From: Bombyx mori
Taxonomy: Eukaryota > Arthropoda > Insecta > Lepidoptera > Bombycidae
Reading direction: 5' to 3'
Assembly (NCBI RefSeq): GCF_030269925.1
Contig: NC_085121.1
Location: forward strand, 10,681,501 to 10,745,500
Length of the DNA: 64,000 bases
Below, piece after piece: positions 46,456-59,000 of this stretch. Within the stretch, counting starts at the first letter, position 1. Each line of letters starts with the position of its first letter. Below the pieces are notes generated by a model that was not told where the DNA came from, did not search any database, and was given only the letters and a program-made list of their open reading frames with translations. The position numbers and the translations under genes are program-made.

Positions 46456-47413
46456 AATCATTACACTGTTTAATTATTACAATTAAAAATCAACTATAAA
46501 ATCAATTGACCTAATTCTCGAATTAAAACAAAATCGAAGAAAGTACTAAAACCATTAACGGTTTATAATATTAATAATATAAATTTCGTCTATGCAGACA
46601 AAGTCGGATATCCGTGAAAAACGTGTATTTTTTTGACTCAGTTACTTAAACGAGCTCTGTGTGCTTAGTGCGAGTGCTTTAACGTTCTCGATAGCGTAAA
46701 AGTTAACTCAAATTTGTATGGATTTAGAATGTCTGCAACGTTTGCCGCTAGAGGCGCTGCTCCAACTGCATACAAATTTGAGTTAACTTTTACGCTATCG
46801 AGAACGTTAAAATACTCGCACTAAGTACACTGGGCTCGTATAGTGTTATGGGGCTATCAAAAGTTATAGACATCGCAACTTGAATGCAACCACAAGTCCC
46901 ATTGCGGGCTCACGTTGCTGTCATTAAGTTTCGTTTTCCATTGCTGGACGGATACAGATGCCCTTTTCTGTCAACAAAAAACCCTTCGTAATTAATTCGA
47001 TGCGTTCCTAAAACGAGCACATATCTTTTGTAATCCGAATTTTTGTCGTTTTGGAATATTATTGCTTTATATTCTATTGTTTAACTGCGTAGAATTGTAG
47101 CAAAATAGGTAATATACGGACACAGGAGACAGTTTATAGATTTAAGACAATGTATGACAATAATTTAAAGACTTTCCGTAAATATCTAACAATTGTTGTT
47201 TATTATGTAAGCACTTGCCTAACGAAGACTGTGATAAATAAGAAATGAATAGTGATTAAACACGGACACGACATGTACTTAAATATACGGCCTTTGTACT
47301 TAAAAAAGAAACATTACTTTAATAATATTAATATTTTCTAAGGTTTTCACGAGTCTATAATAAAATAATATTAAATAATACAAGTGTTTCAAAACAAATT
47401 TCCCCACAAACGT
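46456..47413. other. Intergenic DNA with one palindromic element
   Basis: Apart from the palindrome at 46664-46825 nothing is recognisable. Confidence 0.5.
46664..46825. mobile_element. Long palindrome / MITE, 162 bp
   Basis: Arms 46664-46720 and 46769-46825 (57 bases, nearly perfect complements, starting CTTAGTGCGAGTG) enclose a 48-base loop. TA at 46666 and 46822 could be a target duplication, suggesting a mariner-type MITE. Confidence 0.88.
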
Positions 47414-47427
47414 ATTGATGTGCCTTT

Positions 47428-47583
47428 GGAAAACATACAGCATTGTATTATGAAGAAGCAGTGTGTACTTAGCTTAAATTCCTTGTCTATGTCCAACCAT
47501 AGACAGTCAATTTAGTTCCATCTTTAGCCGCTAGGTGCAGCCAGCAAGTATAAAGGAAGCGCAGCCATCTTTGATTTTCATAG
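47428..47583. repeat. DIRS left inverted terminal repeat (156 bp)
   Basis: Starts GGAAAACATACAGCATTGTA and ends GATTTTCATAG. By eye it is the exact reverse complement of 51846-52001. Confidence 0.95.
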
Positions 47584-47731
47584 CGTTGTGTACTTTCGTA
47601 CTGTGAAGTCGCAAATCCACAAATATTTATTCGACTTCTTATTAATTGCAAAAAATATTTATTTTGTGTTTCTATGAGTGTTATTTTGCAATCATTACGA
47701 GTATTATTTACCAATCCTATCATCGGACGCC

Positions 47732-48058
47732 ATGAATCACGCGTCATCTGTTGGAGGTGATGTTGAGTCAAGCTCCATAATTTCCGAGAGGGAAGATGTC
47801 CAGGCGAGACGCGATGGAGACGCCTCGCGTTCGAACAGCTCGTCAAGCGAAAAAGAACAAAAGGAGTCTCTGCGTAAGAAACGACGGGATTCAAAGGTAA
47901 CGGTCGATCTTCGAATCGGCTCGTTATCCCACCAGGTCAGTGACGTTGTAAATCTAATAATGCATCAACTGTGTGTAACAATTGAATGTAACGAAAATTG
48001 TTGTAAACAAATTGATCTCGTCAATACGGAAATTTTGACAAAAACACAACAGATTTAA
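47732..48058 (+). CDS. DIRS gag-like ORF
   Basis: ATG at 47732 opens a 108-residue frame: MNHASSVGGDVESSSIISER, a Ser-rich then basic stretch (SSSSEKEQKESLRKKRRDSK), and a helical C-terminus. The position after the left repeat and before RT is that of DIRS gag, which is poorly conserved, so the call rests on position. It is much shorter than a full gag. Confidence 0.55.
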   Translation: MNHASSVGGDVESSSIISEREDVQARRDGDASRSNSSSSEKEQKESLRKKRRDSKVTVDLRIGSLSHQVSDVVNLIMHQLCVTIECNENCCKQIDLVNTEILTKTQQI

Positions 48059-48799
48059 ACTAATAATAATCTTTGTAACATAATTACTGAAAACTTTGGC
48101 AAATCGTCGTACAAGTTATCCGTAAAAGCGTCTTAAATTGTATGCGGAAAAAAGGGCCGTATGGATAAAAATAAGACGTCAAAGTTTAATTTCCGTGATC
48201 TCTAACAAAGTATCCTGTTGCCAACGCACCACTCATTGAGGAATTTTTGTTTGATAATACTAAATTGAAATCTATTCAGTCCCTCGGAGGGCTACAATCC
48301 TATTTGTCACAACCTCGTACAAAAGGCAAGCCAAACATTATAAACAATTATAGTCTGTAACATCTGGCACAATCCAGAGGGGGCAATTGAAGACACCGAC
48401 GGGAGGCACTGAGTGCCACCAAAATTGTAATAATTTGTAAACCATGTATGATTACCAAATACCGTAAAAAAAAAAAAAAAAAAATTGTTTTTTCTGCGGA
48501 AGAAAAGCGACGTATAATATGTAAAAGCCAAAAAGAAAGAGAAAAAAAAAAGCGACGGATCAATGCGTCCAATTTTCGATTTTCGAGAGTTGAACAAGGT
48601 CGTAAAGATAAAACACCTAACTGTTTTCGGACACCTCGGTACCAAACTTTCTCCACCCAGGGGACTGGATGATAAAATTGAACATTTCTCAGGATTTTTT
48701 TTCTAGTATCGGTCGCAAAATTTCGTCGATACTTCTTGAGGATCAGTACCAAGGTACCAGTATCAGTAGGAAGGAAGGAACCGGTACCTTCTTATGAGT

Positions 48800-49560
48800 T
48801 AGTATGAAATGACATGCCTACCCTTCGGTCTGGCTTCAGAGCCACACCTTTTTGCTTCTATAACATGCGGGTCGCAGAGACCTTGCGTGCAAAGGGAACT
48901 CGAGTGCTAGTGTCTACTAGACGACTTCCTTTTGGTCGACCAAGACAAATCCAAGTTGAAACTTCAGGCTGCAGAAGCTGTGAAGCTTTTGGATTAACCT
49001 TTTTTGCTTCCATAACATGCTGGGTCGCAGAGACCTTGCGTGCAAAAGGAACTCGAGTGCTAGTCTACCTAGACGACTTCCTTTTGGTCGACCAAGACAA
49101 ATCCAAGTTGAAACTTCAGGCTGCAGAAGCCGTGAAGATTTTGGATTATCTGGGCTGGCATGTCAATTTCCATTATGTAGGGTGCTCGGTCGCTCGGTCG
49201 CGGAGACATTGCGTGCAAAGTAGAGTGCTAGCTTACCTACACGACTTAATCTTGTTTCACCAAGACAAATAAACTTTTTTGCTCCCATAGCATGCTCGGT
49301 CGCGAAGACCTTACGTACATAGGGAAGTCAAATGTTAACCTACCTACGCGACTTTCTCTTGGTCCATGAAGACAAATACACCTTTTTTTGCTTGCATAGC
49401 ATGCTCAGTCACGGAAACATTGCGTGCAAAGGGATGTTGAGTGTTATCCCACCTACGCAAGTCTCTCCTGGTCCATCAAAAGAAGTCCAAGTTGAGTCTT
49501 CAGGCCACATAAGCTGTGAAGCACTTTGATTATTTGGGCTGCCAAGTCAGCCTTACAAAA
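48800..49560 (+). pseudogene. DIRS reverse transcriptase remnant with tandem segment
   Basis: The codons GTRVLVYLDDFLLVDQDKSK and LKLQAAEAVKILDYLGWHVN contain the YLDD catalytic box and the DIRS-type LGW motif. Five degenerate copies of the segment follow each other: about 48840-48996, 48997-49181, 49184-49270, 49270-49377 and 49378-49553. Only the second keeps an intact YLDD frame. Confidence 0.85.
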
Positions 49561-49768
49561 AATCAATTAGTACACTGGTTCAAGAGATGACATGGCTAGG
49601 AATTCGATGAAAAATTGCGAGAAATAAAGTGGCCACTCAACAACATTCTAGCTCAAACTCTGACGGAATTACATCACTCTATGTTAACTTGCAAATTTTC
49701 TTGCGAAGTTTCAAGAAAAAACACCCTCGTAAAAAACAGGCCATCCTGCATGTGTTAACAATTAAATG

Positions 49769-49963
49769 CAGTGCTGACGCGGAGCCACATGTCAGACATT
49801 GCCGATACACAAAACCAACCATTTCCTGGCAACGGAATCTTCGGACATGTGTACGGGTTACAAATGCAGCGCTGACGCGGAGCCACATGTCAAACATTGC
49901 CGAGACACAAAACCAACCATTTCCTGGCAACGGAAGCTTCGGATATGGGTAGGGGTTACAATT
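49769..49963. repeat. 98-bp tandem duplication inside DIRS
   Basis: Two adjacent copies beginning CAGTGCTGACGCGGAGCCAC (49769) and CAGCGCTGACGCGGAGCCAC (49867) differ at roughly a tenth of positions. Confidence 0.9.
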
Positions 49964-50059
49964 AGACAAAATATTAACGTCCTGTCTATGGTCAGCTCAA
50001 CAACTGAAACGGCTCAACCACAAAAGAGCTATTTGCAATGGTAGTGACAATCAAAATGA

Positions 50060-50400
50060 ATCTGAAAGTATTTCACTAGCGGTTGACCTTTCGATTTTTA
50101 AACTAAGCGATAAGTTCAAGATAACTGTCAGCTTATAATCTCTCGGGGAGATACAACATCGTAGCCGATAGGCTATCACGAGGAAATCAACCTGCGAAAT
50201 GGCACTTTTTACCACAAGTGACCACAAAAGTTTTTCGAAAGTGGGGTCATCCGGATATAAACCCATTCGCCGACCAAGATTGGATACCTTCAGCAGACCG
50301 TAGAGGATGCAACTAGCATGGAGAATTCCTCCTCTCAACCTTTTCCCCAGAGTACTGACTCACTTCAACAGTGTCTAGGGAACCTACTTGGTAGTGTTTC
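50060..50400 (+). pseudogene. DIRS RNase H C-terminal remnant
   Basis: Plus-strand codons give YNIVADRLSRGNQPAKWHFL, PQVTTKVFRKWGHPDINPFA and DQDWIPSADRR, the motif A-D-x-L-S-R and the WG-P-D-x-F-A region that follow RNase H in DIRS elements. Stops interrupt it. Confidence 0.75.
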
Positions 50401-50599
50401 CAGACTGAGCGAAAGCATTTGGGTTTCCAAGCCCTCAGATCCCGAACGCTAGATAACTCGCACGAAATCCAAAACCTGCCTCCTCCACAGGGTAAACATT
50501 AACCCTGAAAGCTTAGAAACGGGGGGGGGGGAGGGGAGGTTGTACAAATAATAGACTGGTCTACACAGGAGAAGATTTATTGAAAATTAGCTGGTGTCA

Positions 50600-51310
50600 A
50601 TCCACTTTGCCAGCATACTTACCAGCAACTAGAAGATGGTGCATATGGTGCTACAGTTTTAAAATTGATCCTAAGTCTGCAGATGTTGCCAAATTCTGTT
50701 TTCTTTTCCAAAAAGAAAATTTTGCCTGTAAAACAATCCTTCTGCATAAAGCAGCGCTGTCGACTTTCTGTGGACAACATACATGTAGGACAGCAAACAT
50801 TCTCAAGCTCTCTAATAAAAATTGCTATTCTAAAAAAGCCATCGGAATAACTAAACATAATTCAACTACTTATTACAACTTTACTAAGTATAGTCCCATT
50901 CACATGAGATCCGAGAATAGTTCTAAATTGGTTTTCTTCAAACCCAGCCACCAGATCACGCCTCAAGGTAGCTTGAAGGACACCAACAACCATGTTGCTG
51001 GCTACTGGACGCAGAGTTAATAACCTTACTTTGCTCAACATTTCTAAAGACAGTTTCTTTGATAACAGAGAAAAACATCTTTCTGATACCAGTCTTTGGG
51101 TCTAAAATTGAAATCCATTTTCGTCAATAATCTGCATAAGTGCTTTCTAAACATGAAACTAAAGACATGCCCAGTAAGATTCGTAAGGACTTTTTTCTAA
51201 CTATGTGTGTTGTCACAAAAGCAGCATACCGTACTGTAAGTGGAAACTGGTCTTCGTTCAACCTTACGAGGTAGTGGCATCAACCCATCTCTAAGAAGTT
51301 GTAGATCAGC
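50600..51310 (+). pseudogene. DIRS tyrosine recombinase remnant
   Basis: The N-terminal helical part reads DPKSADVAKFCFLFQKENFA and CKTILLHKAALSTFCGQH. A shifted frame gives PTTMLLATGRRVNNLTLLNI, matching the recombinase block that holds the first catalytic Arg. SGNWSSFNL near 51240 fits the end. The catalytic Tyr cannot be placed with confidence. Frameshifts and stops show it is inactive. Confidence 0.7.
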
Positions 51311-51716
51311 AGTAGCCTCTGAGATGGATTGATAATGAACCAATGGACGAAATACTTTCTAGAGGCAATTGCAAATCATCCAAACGTTTACAATAATTAT
51401 TGCCGAATAATAGAGCTTCCTAAAGATCCTCACGATTCTTTTTTTTTTCAAAACATTTACTCATCATTTACTCATGTTGTATATACATCATTTATACAAT
51501 TTATACATTTTCTTGTATATACAAGATAAAATGTTTATTACAAACTTATAAATATTTTTTAATTATTGAATTAACATGAAAGTTAACAGCTGTGTTTTTC
51601 GATTTAATAATTATATAAATTATGAACATTATCATTGCGCTTCATAATTTTATTATAGCTTACCTATTTCATCATAGCGTTGTGCTTAATAATTTCACCA
51701 GCAGATAACAAACACG

Positions 51717-51822
51717 TCTTCATAATACAATGCTGTATGTTTTCCAAAGGCACATCAATATTACGGTTTTACATAACAATAAAACCGATATTATGTGCCG
51801 AGAAGGAAAACATACAGCATTG
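51717..51822. repeat. DIRS internal complementary region
   Basis: Bases 51717-51759 complement the left end of the element (from 47414) and 51757-51822 complement the right end (51984-52049). The halves share one AAT (complement ATT) at 51757-51759. Confidence 0.92.
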
Positions 51823-51845
51823 CAGGAAGTTCTTCCTGGTGAAGA

Positions 51846-52001
51846 CTATGAAAATCAAAGATGGCTGCGCTTCCTTTATACTTGCTGGCTGCACCTAGCG
51901 GCTAAAGATGGAACTAAATTGACTGTCTATGGTTGGACATAGACAAGGAATTTAAGCTAAGTACACACTGCTTCTTCATAATACAATGCTGTATGTTTTC
52001 C
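51846..52001. repeat. DIRS right inverted terminal repeat (156 bp)
   Basis: Starts CTATGAAAATCAAAGATGGC and ends GTATGTTTTCC; it mirrors 47428-47583 without a visible difference. Confidence 0.95.
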
Positions 52002-52049
52002 TTCTCGGCACATAATATCGGTTTTATTGTTATGTAAAACCGTAATATT

Positions 52050-52980
52050 AAATGGTTGTTAGATTCGTCGATTTCCTCGTGTCTCATGATGTCAACATGT
52101 GACGGAGTTCCTGTGGTTTTTACGATCCACGGTTCCCGTTTAAGACCAGATGAGCCGCGAGCTCGCCCTACAATAAAGTGAAATAAAAAGAGTTATCAAG
52201 AACGAGAGCACCCACCGTTATATTCGGATTTTAAAGATCGCTATAAACAACTCAACAATGTTAAGACTGATTTTACGTATCAGCTCATCAGAGGCCACCG
52301 ATACTTTTTCATTTCATAAAAGAGACGTTTTGTCTATTTATTACTGAAGCATTTTCTGAATCCACTCCACTAGTTCTAGAAAATATCTAAAATGCACAAC
52401 CAAACCCAAAAAAATCTACTTACCTCTACAATTATACAATTAATATAGAATTTAGATTAGGTGCATTTTAAAATAATAATAATAATAAAGATACAAGGAT
52501 GGTTTATGGAACTATATAATACCTAATGATATTTTTCCAGATAGCATTGTCTCGTGCGTAGTCCTTAACAGTCAACAATGCAGTCGGGAATGTGACGTTA
52601 GTTCATTGCGGTATAAAGTTTGGATGAGACACGTTCATGGAATTAATTACAATTGTTGTGGAGGTTCCGCGCACGCATGAGCATCATCATCGCGCAGCGC
52701 GCACTCGCACGACTACAACGCGCCTAGTTTTTTTACATTCAATTTGCACTCGACCGTAGCTGCGCGCGCGCATTGTTTTAGTTTTAAATCGGCCCGCTAT
52801 CGCGAATATTCCTCCAAGTTTGATAAGATCATTATATCACCGTGATAAGAACAATCAAGGACTGAGTTACGGACGAAACCGTATAGTTCACCTTCCATAT
52901 GTGGCACCTGTTTGATTATTTTCAAGTGTTTATACAATAGAGTTTTAAAACGTGAATTTGTGGTGATATTGGTTTATCGG
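52050..52980. promoter_or_regulatory. RhoL: Presumed RhoL promoter and 5' UTR region
   Basis: After AT-rich DNA, GC-rich words (CGCGCAGCGCGCACTCGCAC, CTGCGCGCGCGCATTG) appear at 52690-52775, unlike the surroundings and typical of an insect promoter/5' UTR. No TATA box or start site can be fixed. Confidence 0.4.
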
Positions 52981-53019
52981 ATGTCGCGGCACGCACCATG
53001 GGAACGACGAAGAGATTGA
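52981..53019 (+). promoter_or_regulatory. RhoL: uORF overlapping the RhoL start
   Basis: ATG at 52981 opens a 12-codon frame ([12 protein letters not shown]) that ends at TGA 53017, out of frame with and overlapping the RhoL ATG at 52998. Confidence 0.5.
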
Positions 53020-56000
53020 AGATAACTGTTGTTGGAGATGGTATGGTTGGCAAGACCTGCTTGCTATATGTATACACTAGAAATGAATTTCCTGAAGAAT
53101 ATGTGCCCACGGTGTAAGTACATATTTTAAATGATTTCGGTGTCTTGAGACAGGTGCGACTTCTTGAGGGACGATAGGATGTTTTTGTGACAACAAACGA
53201 CACGACTATGATCGCCGTATCATGGATTTGTTACGGTTCAACAAAAAGCTTACTATACCTACTAAGCGTCCAACAATTTTATTTTTCCTTTACGTTAAAC
53301 GGTAATAATTTATTTATAGCATAAACCTACTGACTCACACCTAAATCATTTAATAAACTGCATAGAAATCAAAACCTTTGATTTACCTAGATGCTCCAAT
53401 GTTCTTCTAAGTATTTATCTTTAACGTAATTGGTGATTTGAATATTGAGGAAACAATTCACAACTTGTTATGATACACATTAGCACCTATCGTATAAATT
53501 TGACGTTAGTTTAGGAAGGAAACTATGATGAATCAATTCGTCTTACGTCACTAAATATACGACATTAACTTATTATACCTATGAATGACTAAGCACTGCC
53601 TGTATTGACCGAAGGTAAACATCAACCGAATATCCAAATGCCTAATCCAAACGTTTTTATTAAAATACACTAAATGATATATAACGCGAACAAATAGCTT
53701 GGAACATCTTAAAGTACATAATTATGGATGTAGGTCAAGAGCACAGCACTATTACTAATTAACATTCTAGTTCTAAACATAAAAGACATCCATACAGCAC
53801 TAGTGCTAGTTCCTGTATAGATTTTCTAAACTTTATCATTCAGTTACATTTTTTAACTCTGAATGATTATTGTATACATTAATTAATAAAAATTTAAGCT
53901 GTAATAATCTAAATCATCTATAGTTCTAAATTCTCGTTATAATTTTTTCCGTTTTTATTTTCTTTTGTGATAATAATATCATAAATTGTCCGGTCGATAA
54001 AATTTGTTAGGTACGAAAACAACTGAAGCGTAGAGATGCAAATTATTTCGTACATCGGTGCTTACTTAGCTAGTTAAAATTGCGAACTGCACTATTTGTA
54101 AAGTCAAATACGTCGAGGCATTGTTGTATTGTATCTACATGCTGCTTCCTCCTTATGAAACAAACGCCTACAACAAGTCCGATTTCCATCTCGGTCACGA
54201 GCGCTAACACATCCATACGCAGTCAATGACCGTAACATAACATGAAACAACGGAAAAATAACTAGCCAAAGTAAACTAACTAAATTAATAGTGAAGTGTT
54301 AATGTTTAAATTAACAATCTGGAGTCGAATTTTCATTTTCTGAATACATTAATGGACTGAATGTAAACTAAATTACATCACAAACATTATGTGTAAATAA
54401 CAAGGAGTAGCAAAATAAGTAGTTTAAATTATGTACTTATTTCACTTAAGAACGACACTTGGGATTAATCTACATGATACGTTAGATTGATTACCTACTT
54501 ACTTATTTTGTTTGTTCACTTTTTTTTTCTTTTTTTAATGTTTACATGGGTGGACACGCTCACGGCCCACCTAATGTTAAGTGGTTACTGAAGCCCATAG
54601 ACATCTACAGCGTAAATGCCGCCACCCACCTTGAGATATAAGTTCTAAGGTCTCAAATATAGTTACAACGGCTGCCCCACCCTTCAGACCGAAACGCACT
54701 ATTGCTTCACGGCAGAAATGGACAGGGCGGTAGTACATACCTACCCGTGCGGACTCACAAAACGTTCTACCACCAGTAATTCCGCAAATTATAATTTTTA
54801 CTACACGATGTTATTCCTTCACCGTGGAAGTCAATCGTGAACATTTGTTAAGTACGTATTTCATTAGAAAAATTGGTAACCGCCGGTGGGGTTCGAACAA
54901 CGCTAGATACGAATGCACCGGACTTCTTGCCCTTTAGGCTACGACGACTTCAAATACCTACTGGTGATTAAAACCTAACCCGATAGATGCGGATAATTTA
55001 ATCAGCTTAAATAATAATACTAAGCATCTGTGATGCTTGGAATAGATATACATTTTACTGTAAAGAAAGTAAATCTATATTATATTATTATGTATTTCCG
55101 TGACCAAAAGCCATTCATAAAAGTTTTAAGACTAAAAGTGGACCGCAGATTAATCCGTCTTCGATTTGGAACAAAAATTTCATTAATTAAGTTCGTCGCG
55201 GCAGAGTTAAAATTCGAAGCATTTTAAATAGTACTTCTAGAGTTTATATATACATGTAACAAATCAAACTTTACAATAAAAAAAAATTAAATAATCAAAA
55301 ACATTGTAATGTAATTTCACAACTTTATAAAATTACATTCATATTACTTAGTTTAGTTTATTAAAGAGCAACTTCATCATTGTTTGAAGCTTTCGCGGAT
55401 ATCAACATTATGATTGTTATTAAGTAACGCGATCTTACAATGATTTACAGTTTTAGTGTCAGTGTACCTTTAATCACGGCGCTTGCAACAGTTTCGAAAT
55501 ATCGGGAACTTACTAAAACTACAAATCGTGGTATACCGTAAAACCTGTTAGATAATATTATTATATTAGTGTAATACTTATATTATTATATATTAGTATT
55601 AACAACCTTGTCATATGTGTGTGACTCACATACACCTAACTAGTGTTAGGCACACATGCAACCGTGGCTCTATGTGGTTGCATTTTAATTCAATGGCAAA
55701 TCAAAAATCATTACTCAAGATCTGATATTCCATAGATTTGACAATTATGTCGGCCACATCACCGTGGATGGAGAGGACGTAGAAATGGCGTTATGGGATA
55801 CAGCTGGACAAGAAGATTATGAACGGTTAAGACCACTATCATATACGCAAGTAAGGATAATATTCCATCTTTAGTAGAAATAAAATCGCATTCTCTGAAA
55901 CCTAAGCTTAATAATAATGGCCGCACTATGTTATATATTATATTATAACTAACACAAGCTAACACACACGATATCCTAAGTCTGCCGGCCGTATTTGAAA

Positions 56001-59000
56001 CTATTCATGGTAAAAAAATCGCATTGTTTTAACGATGGAGTAGGTAAAAAGTATGTGTTGGTAGTACTTATTCATAAATTACACGATTTGATAAAATGAT
56101 GATTTTACATAAGTATATAAATCTCTAACTTGTGCATTTATGTACACTACCTAATTTTTACTTTAAATTCCATGTCTCTGCGGAGACGCATAATTATATC
56201 ATATTTTAGAATTTAGATTGTTTAGGTTTTTTTGGGAAATCCTAGAATTAACTAAATTTGATTTAAAAAAACGAATTAAAAATTTGCTTTTACATTCCAT
56301 TCCATTCAAATCAGATTAGCATTGTACTTGAGTCTAATTTCACAATAAGTAAAGCTTGTTATGGCATTTTTCGTTGGTTTGTGGAGCGTATCTTTAAAAA
56401 CGGGGAAAATAATTCTCACGTGTAAGTTTTCGAGCAAATTTATTTCTGACGACATAGTCACATATGCCATTTCCAAAGCTATCCTTAGCCTGAAAATCAA
56501 TGGTATTTAGGTTGATGCGAGAGTGGATCAAGTCTTCGCTGATATATGGAAGTCAAAAATCGATGGTTCGTAAATGTATTTACTGGTGGTAAGACCTCTT
56601 GTGAGTCCGCACGGGTAGGTACCACCGCTCCGCCTATTTCTGCCGTGAAGCAGTAATGCGTTTCGGTTTGAAGGGTGGGGCAGCCGTTGTAACTATACTG
56701 AGACCTTAGAACTTATATCTCAAGGTGTGTGGCGCATTTACGTTGTAGATGTCTATGGGCTCCAGTAACCACTTAACACCAGGTGGGCTGTGAGCTCGTC
56801 CACACATCTAAGCAATAAAAAAAAAATGATTTGAATACTGCCGAAAATAGTAATTTTGCATTTTGAACGACACCTTTTGTCAAACTCTGGAGCGCCCAGA
56901 CATCGGTCTTCCATTACCTATAACATTTAAAATGTTTAAACTAAAAAAAATCATAAACGTAATTTTTGGCAACGCTGGTTTCTTTACAGTTTTAATCTTT
57001 TTTCAGACGAACTGCTTTTTAGTATGCTACTCTGTAGGGAGCAGATCATCTTACGAAAATGTAGTACACAAATGGTATCCTGAATTAAAGCACTTTAGTG
57101 CTTCTGTACCTATCGTCCTAGTAGGTAAGTATGCGACATACAGATAGGTAATCCTCATAAATTGAGCACTTTTCGGGGCTTCGAGTGAAACAACCAACCT
57201 TAAAAATCGCCGACATTTGTGTTTAAATATTTTTGCATAGTATCATCCATCATACGTCGTTACCAACAAAACAAACTTTAATACCTATTCAATTTAAGTG
57301 TTGGCACATCAGATATGTTATTACAGCGAATCCTGCTTGTATTTCTAAAACTAGCGTAATTTCTGTAGATTATTAGAGTGAGAGATAATGAGGAAGGATT
57401 TAATCAATTTTGACTCCACCGTTGTTTTACTAGCTAGATGGGCAAACGAATTCATGGCTCGCTTAATGTTAATCGGTTATCGTGGTTCAAAGACATGAGC
57501 CTACCGTTATCACCCTAAAGACTTACTGATGCCTACTCTACTTGATGTTACTGGACGCTTACTAGCTGTACCTAATACTAACGTCGCAATTCCTCGTGAT
57601 ACTTAGTCCAATGAGTTTCTCAACGGAACATCTCAGAGGCTTCCGATTCGACTGTAAATTCATTTCCGAAACAGCTGCTTTTGAGCAGCCACACAAGTAG
57701 TTATCTACCTAATGAAGTTCCGCCGAAGGCTTCCATGACAAATGCAGTAGGTCAAGCCGACACACTTTCTTAACTTGCTTAACTGTGCAAGTCATTTAGT
57801 GAAACAAATTTTCATTTCAGCTACTAAAATTGACTTGAGGTCTTCGGATAAAGCCGTTGTCACAACTCAAGAAGGAAAGAAATTAAAGAAAAAAATCCGG
57901 TACGAATAAATCATTTATATTTTACATTAATACATTACTGTGGCCACTGAGTAAATAGTAGTAACACTTATTAAATTTACTATTTACGAATTATTACGAT
58001 TTCCCCAGTGACCGCCGATATATTTTAAGATAATAAATTTTAAGGATGCTCGAATAACATTTATTTAAATTTGGAATATTATGGTGAAAGCGAGTAACGA
58101 TGCATACGATTTTAATAAATTATAAATAATATAGAAAACCTTGTTTGTCATTTCTTGTTTATATTTTATCTACAACATTTTATGTCAGTGATAATTAATC
58201 GAAACAGTTCCGAATATAGCGACGCATCTAATGTTACCTTATACGTTATCAATTAATTCATTAACCGTTCATTTATGTTTCCTAAAAAAAAAACTCGGTA
58301 TGTACTTCGAGACATTTTCCAGATATAAATATTTTGTCAAGAGAAGCATTTCCTTGTCGCACTTACCACCACTAAAATTAAACTTTATTTGAACAGTGGG
58401 ACGATTTCAATTTACGGACTTCCGCTCGTTTAAATTGCTTTGTTAAGTTTTTTATCCAACGGTTTTTATTCTACACGAAGAGAAAAGTGACAAAGGGTTA
58501 TCACGGTGGAGCGCCGCGCCGGCAGCTGCGTTATCGTCCATTATCACTGTCTGATACCGCGTTAACTTGCGATATGACGACAATGGTGCTGTTAAATGAA
58601 ACAAACAGTTTATAATCACTGCCCAACGTAACATTACGTTTAATTGACTTTCCAACTGATTATGTTTGAACTTTGCGTTGTTAATTAATGTTATACGTAG
58701 TAATAAAAGCAATTACGAAATTTTATCGTACCTACTAGTACCTATACAATGAGCAGTAGCTACCCACCGTATTTGTACCCGATATTCGGTTTTTTTATTG
58801 CTTAGATGGATGGACGAGCTCACAAACCACCTGGTGTTAGGTGGTTACTGGAGCTCATAGACATCTACAACGTAAATGCGCCACCCACCTTGAAATATAA
58901 ATTCTAAGTTCTCAAGTATACAGTTACAATGGCTGCCCCACCCTTCAAACCGAAACGCATTACTGCTTCACGGCAGATATAGGCAGGGTACCTACCCGCG

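Larger units (their letters stand above)
47414..52049 (+). mobile_element. DIRS1-type tyrosine-recombinase retrotransposon, 4636 bp
   Basis: Structure: left end ATTGATGTGCCTTT, inverted terminal repeats 47428-47583 and 51846-52001, a gag-like ORF, RT, RNase H and tyrosine recombinase remnants in plus orientation, an internal complementary region 51717-51822, and a 48-base right extension ending ATT at 52049. This order and the inverted repeats define DIRS1-like elements, which integrate by recombinase from a circular intermediate without target duplication. The coding part has many stops. Confidence 0.92.

Noticed and set aside
51730..51942. ORF at the right DIRS end also found reversed at 47487
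   Set aside because: It is the same ORF because it lies in the inverted repeats; no independent evidence for a protein.
55030..55227. 65-codon ORF in RhoL intron 1
   Set aside because: No homology, biased AT-rich composition, no splice logic; probably chance.
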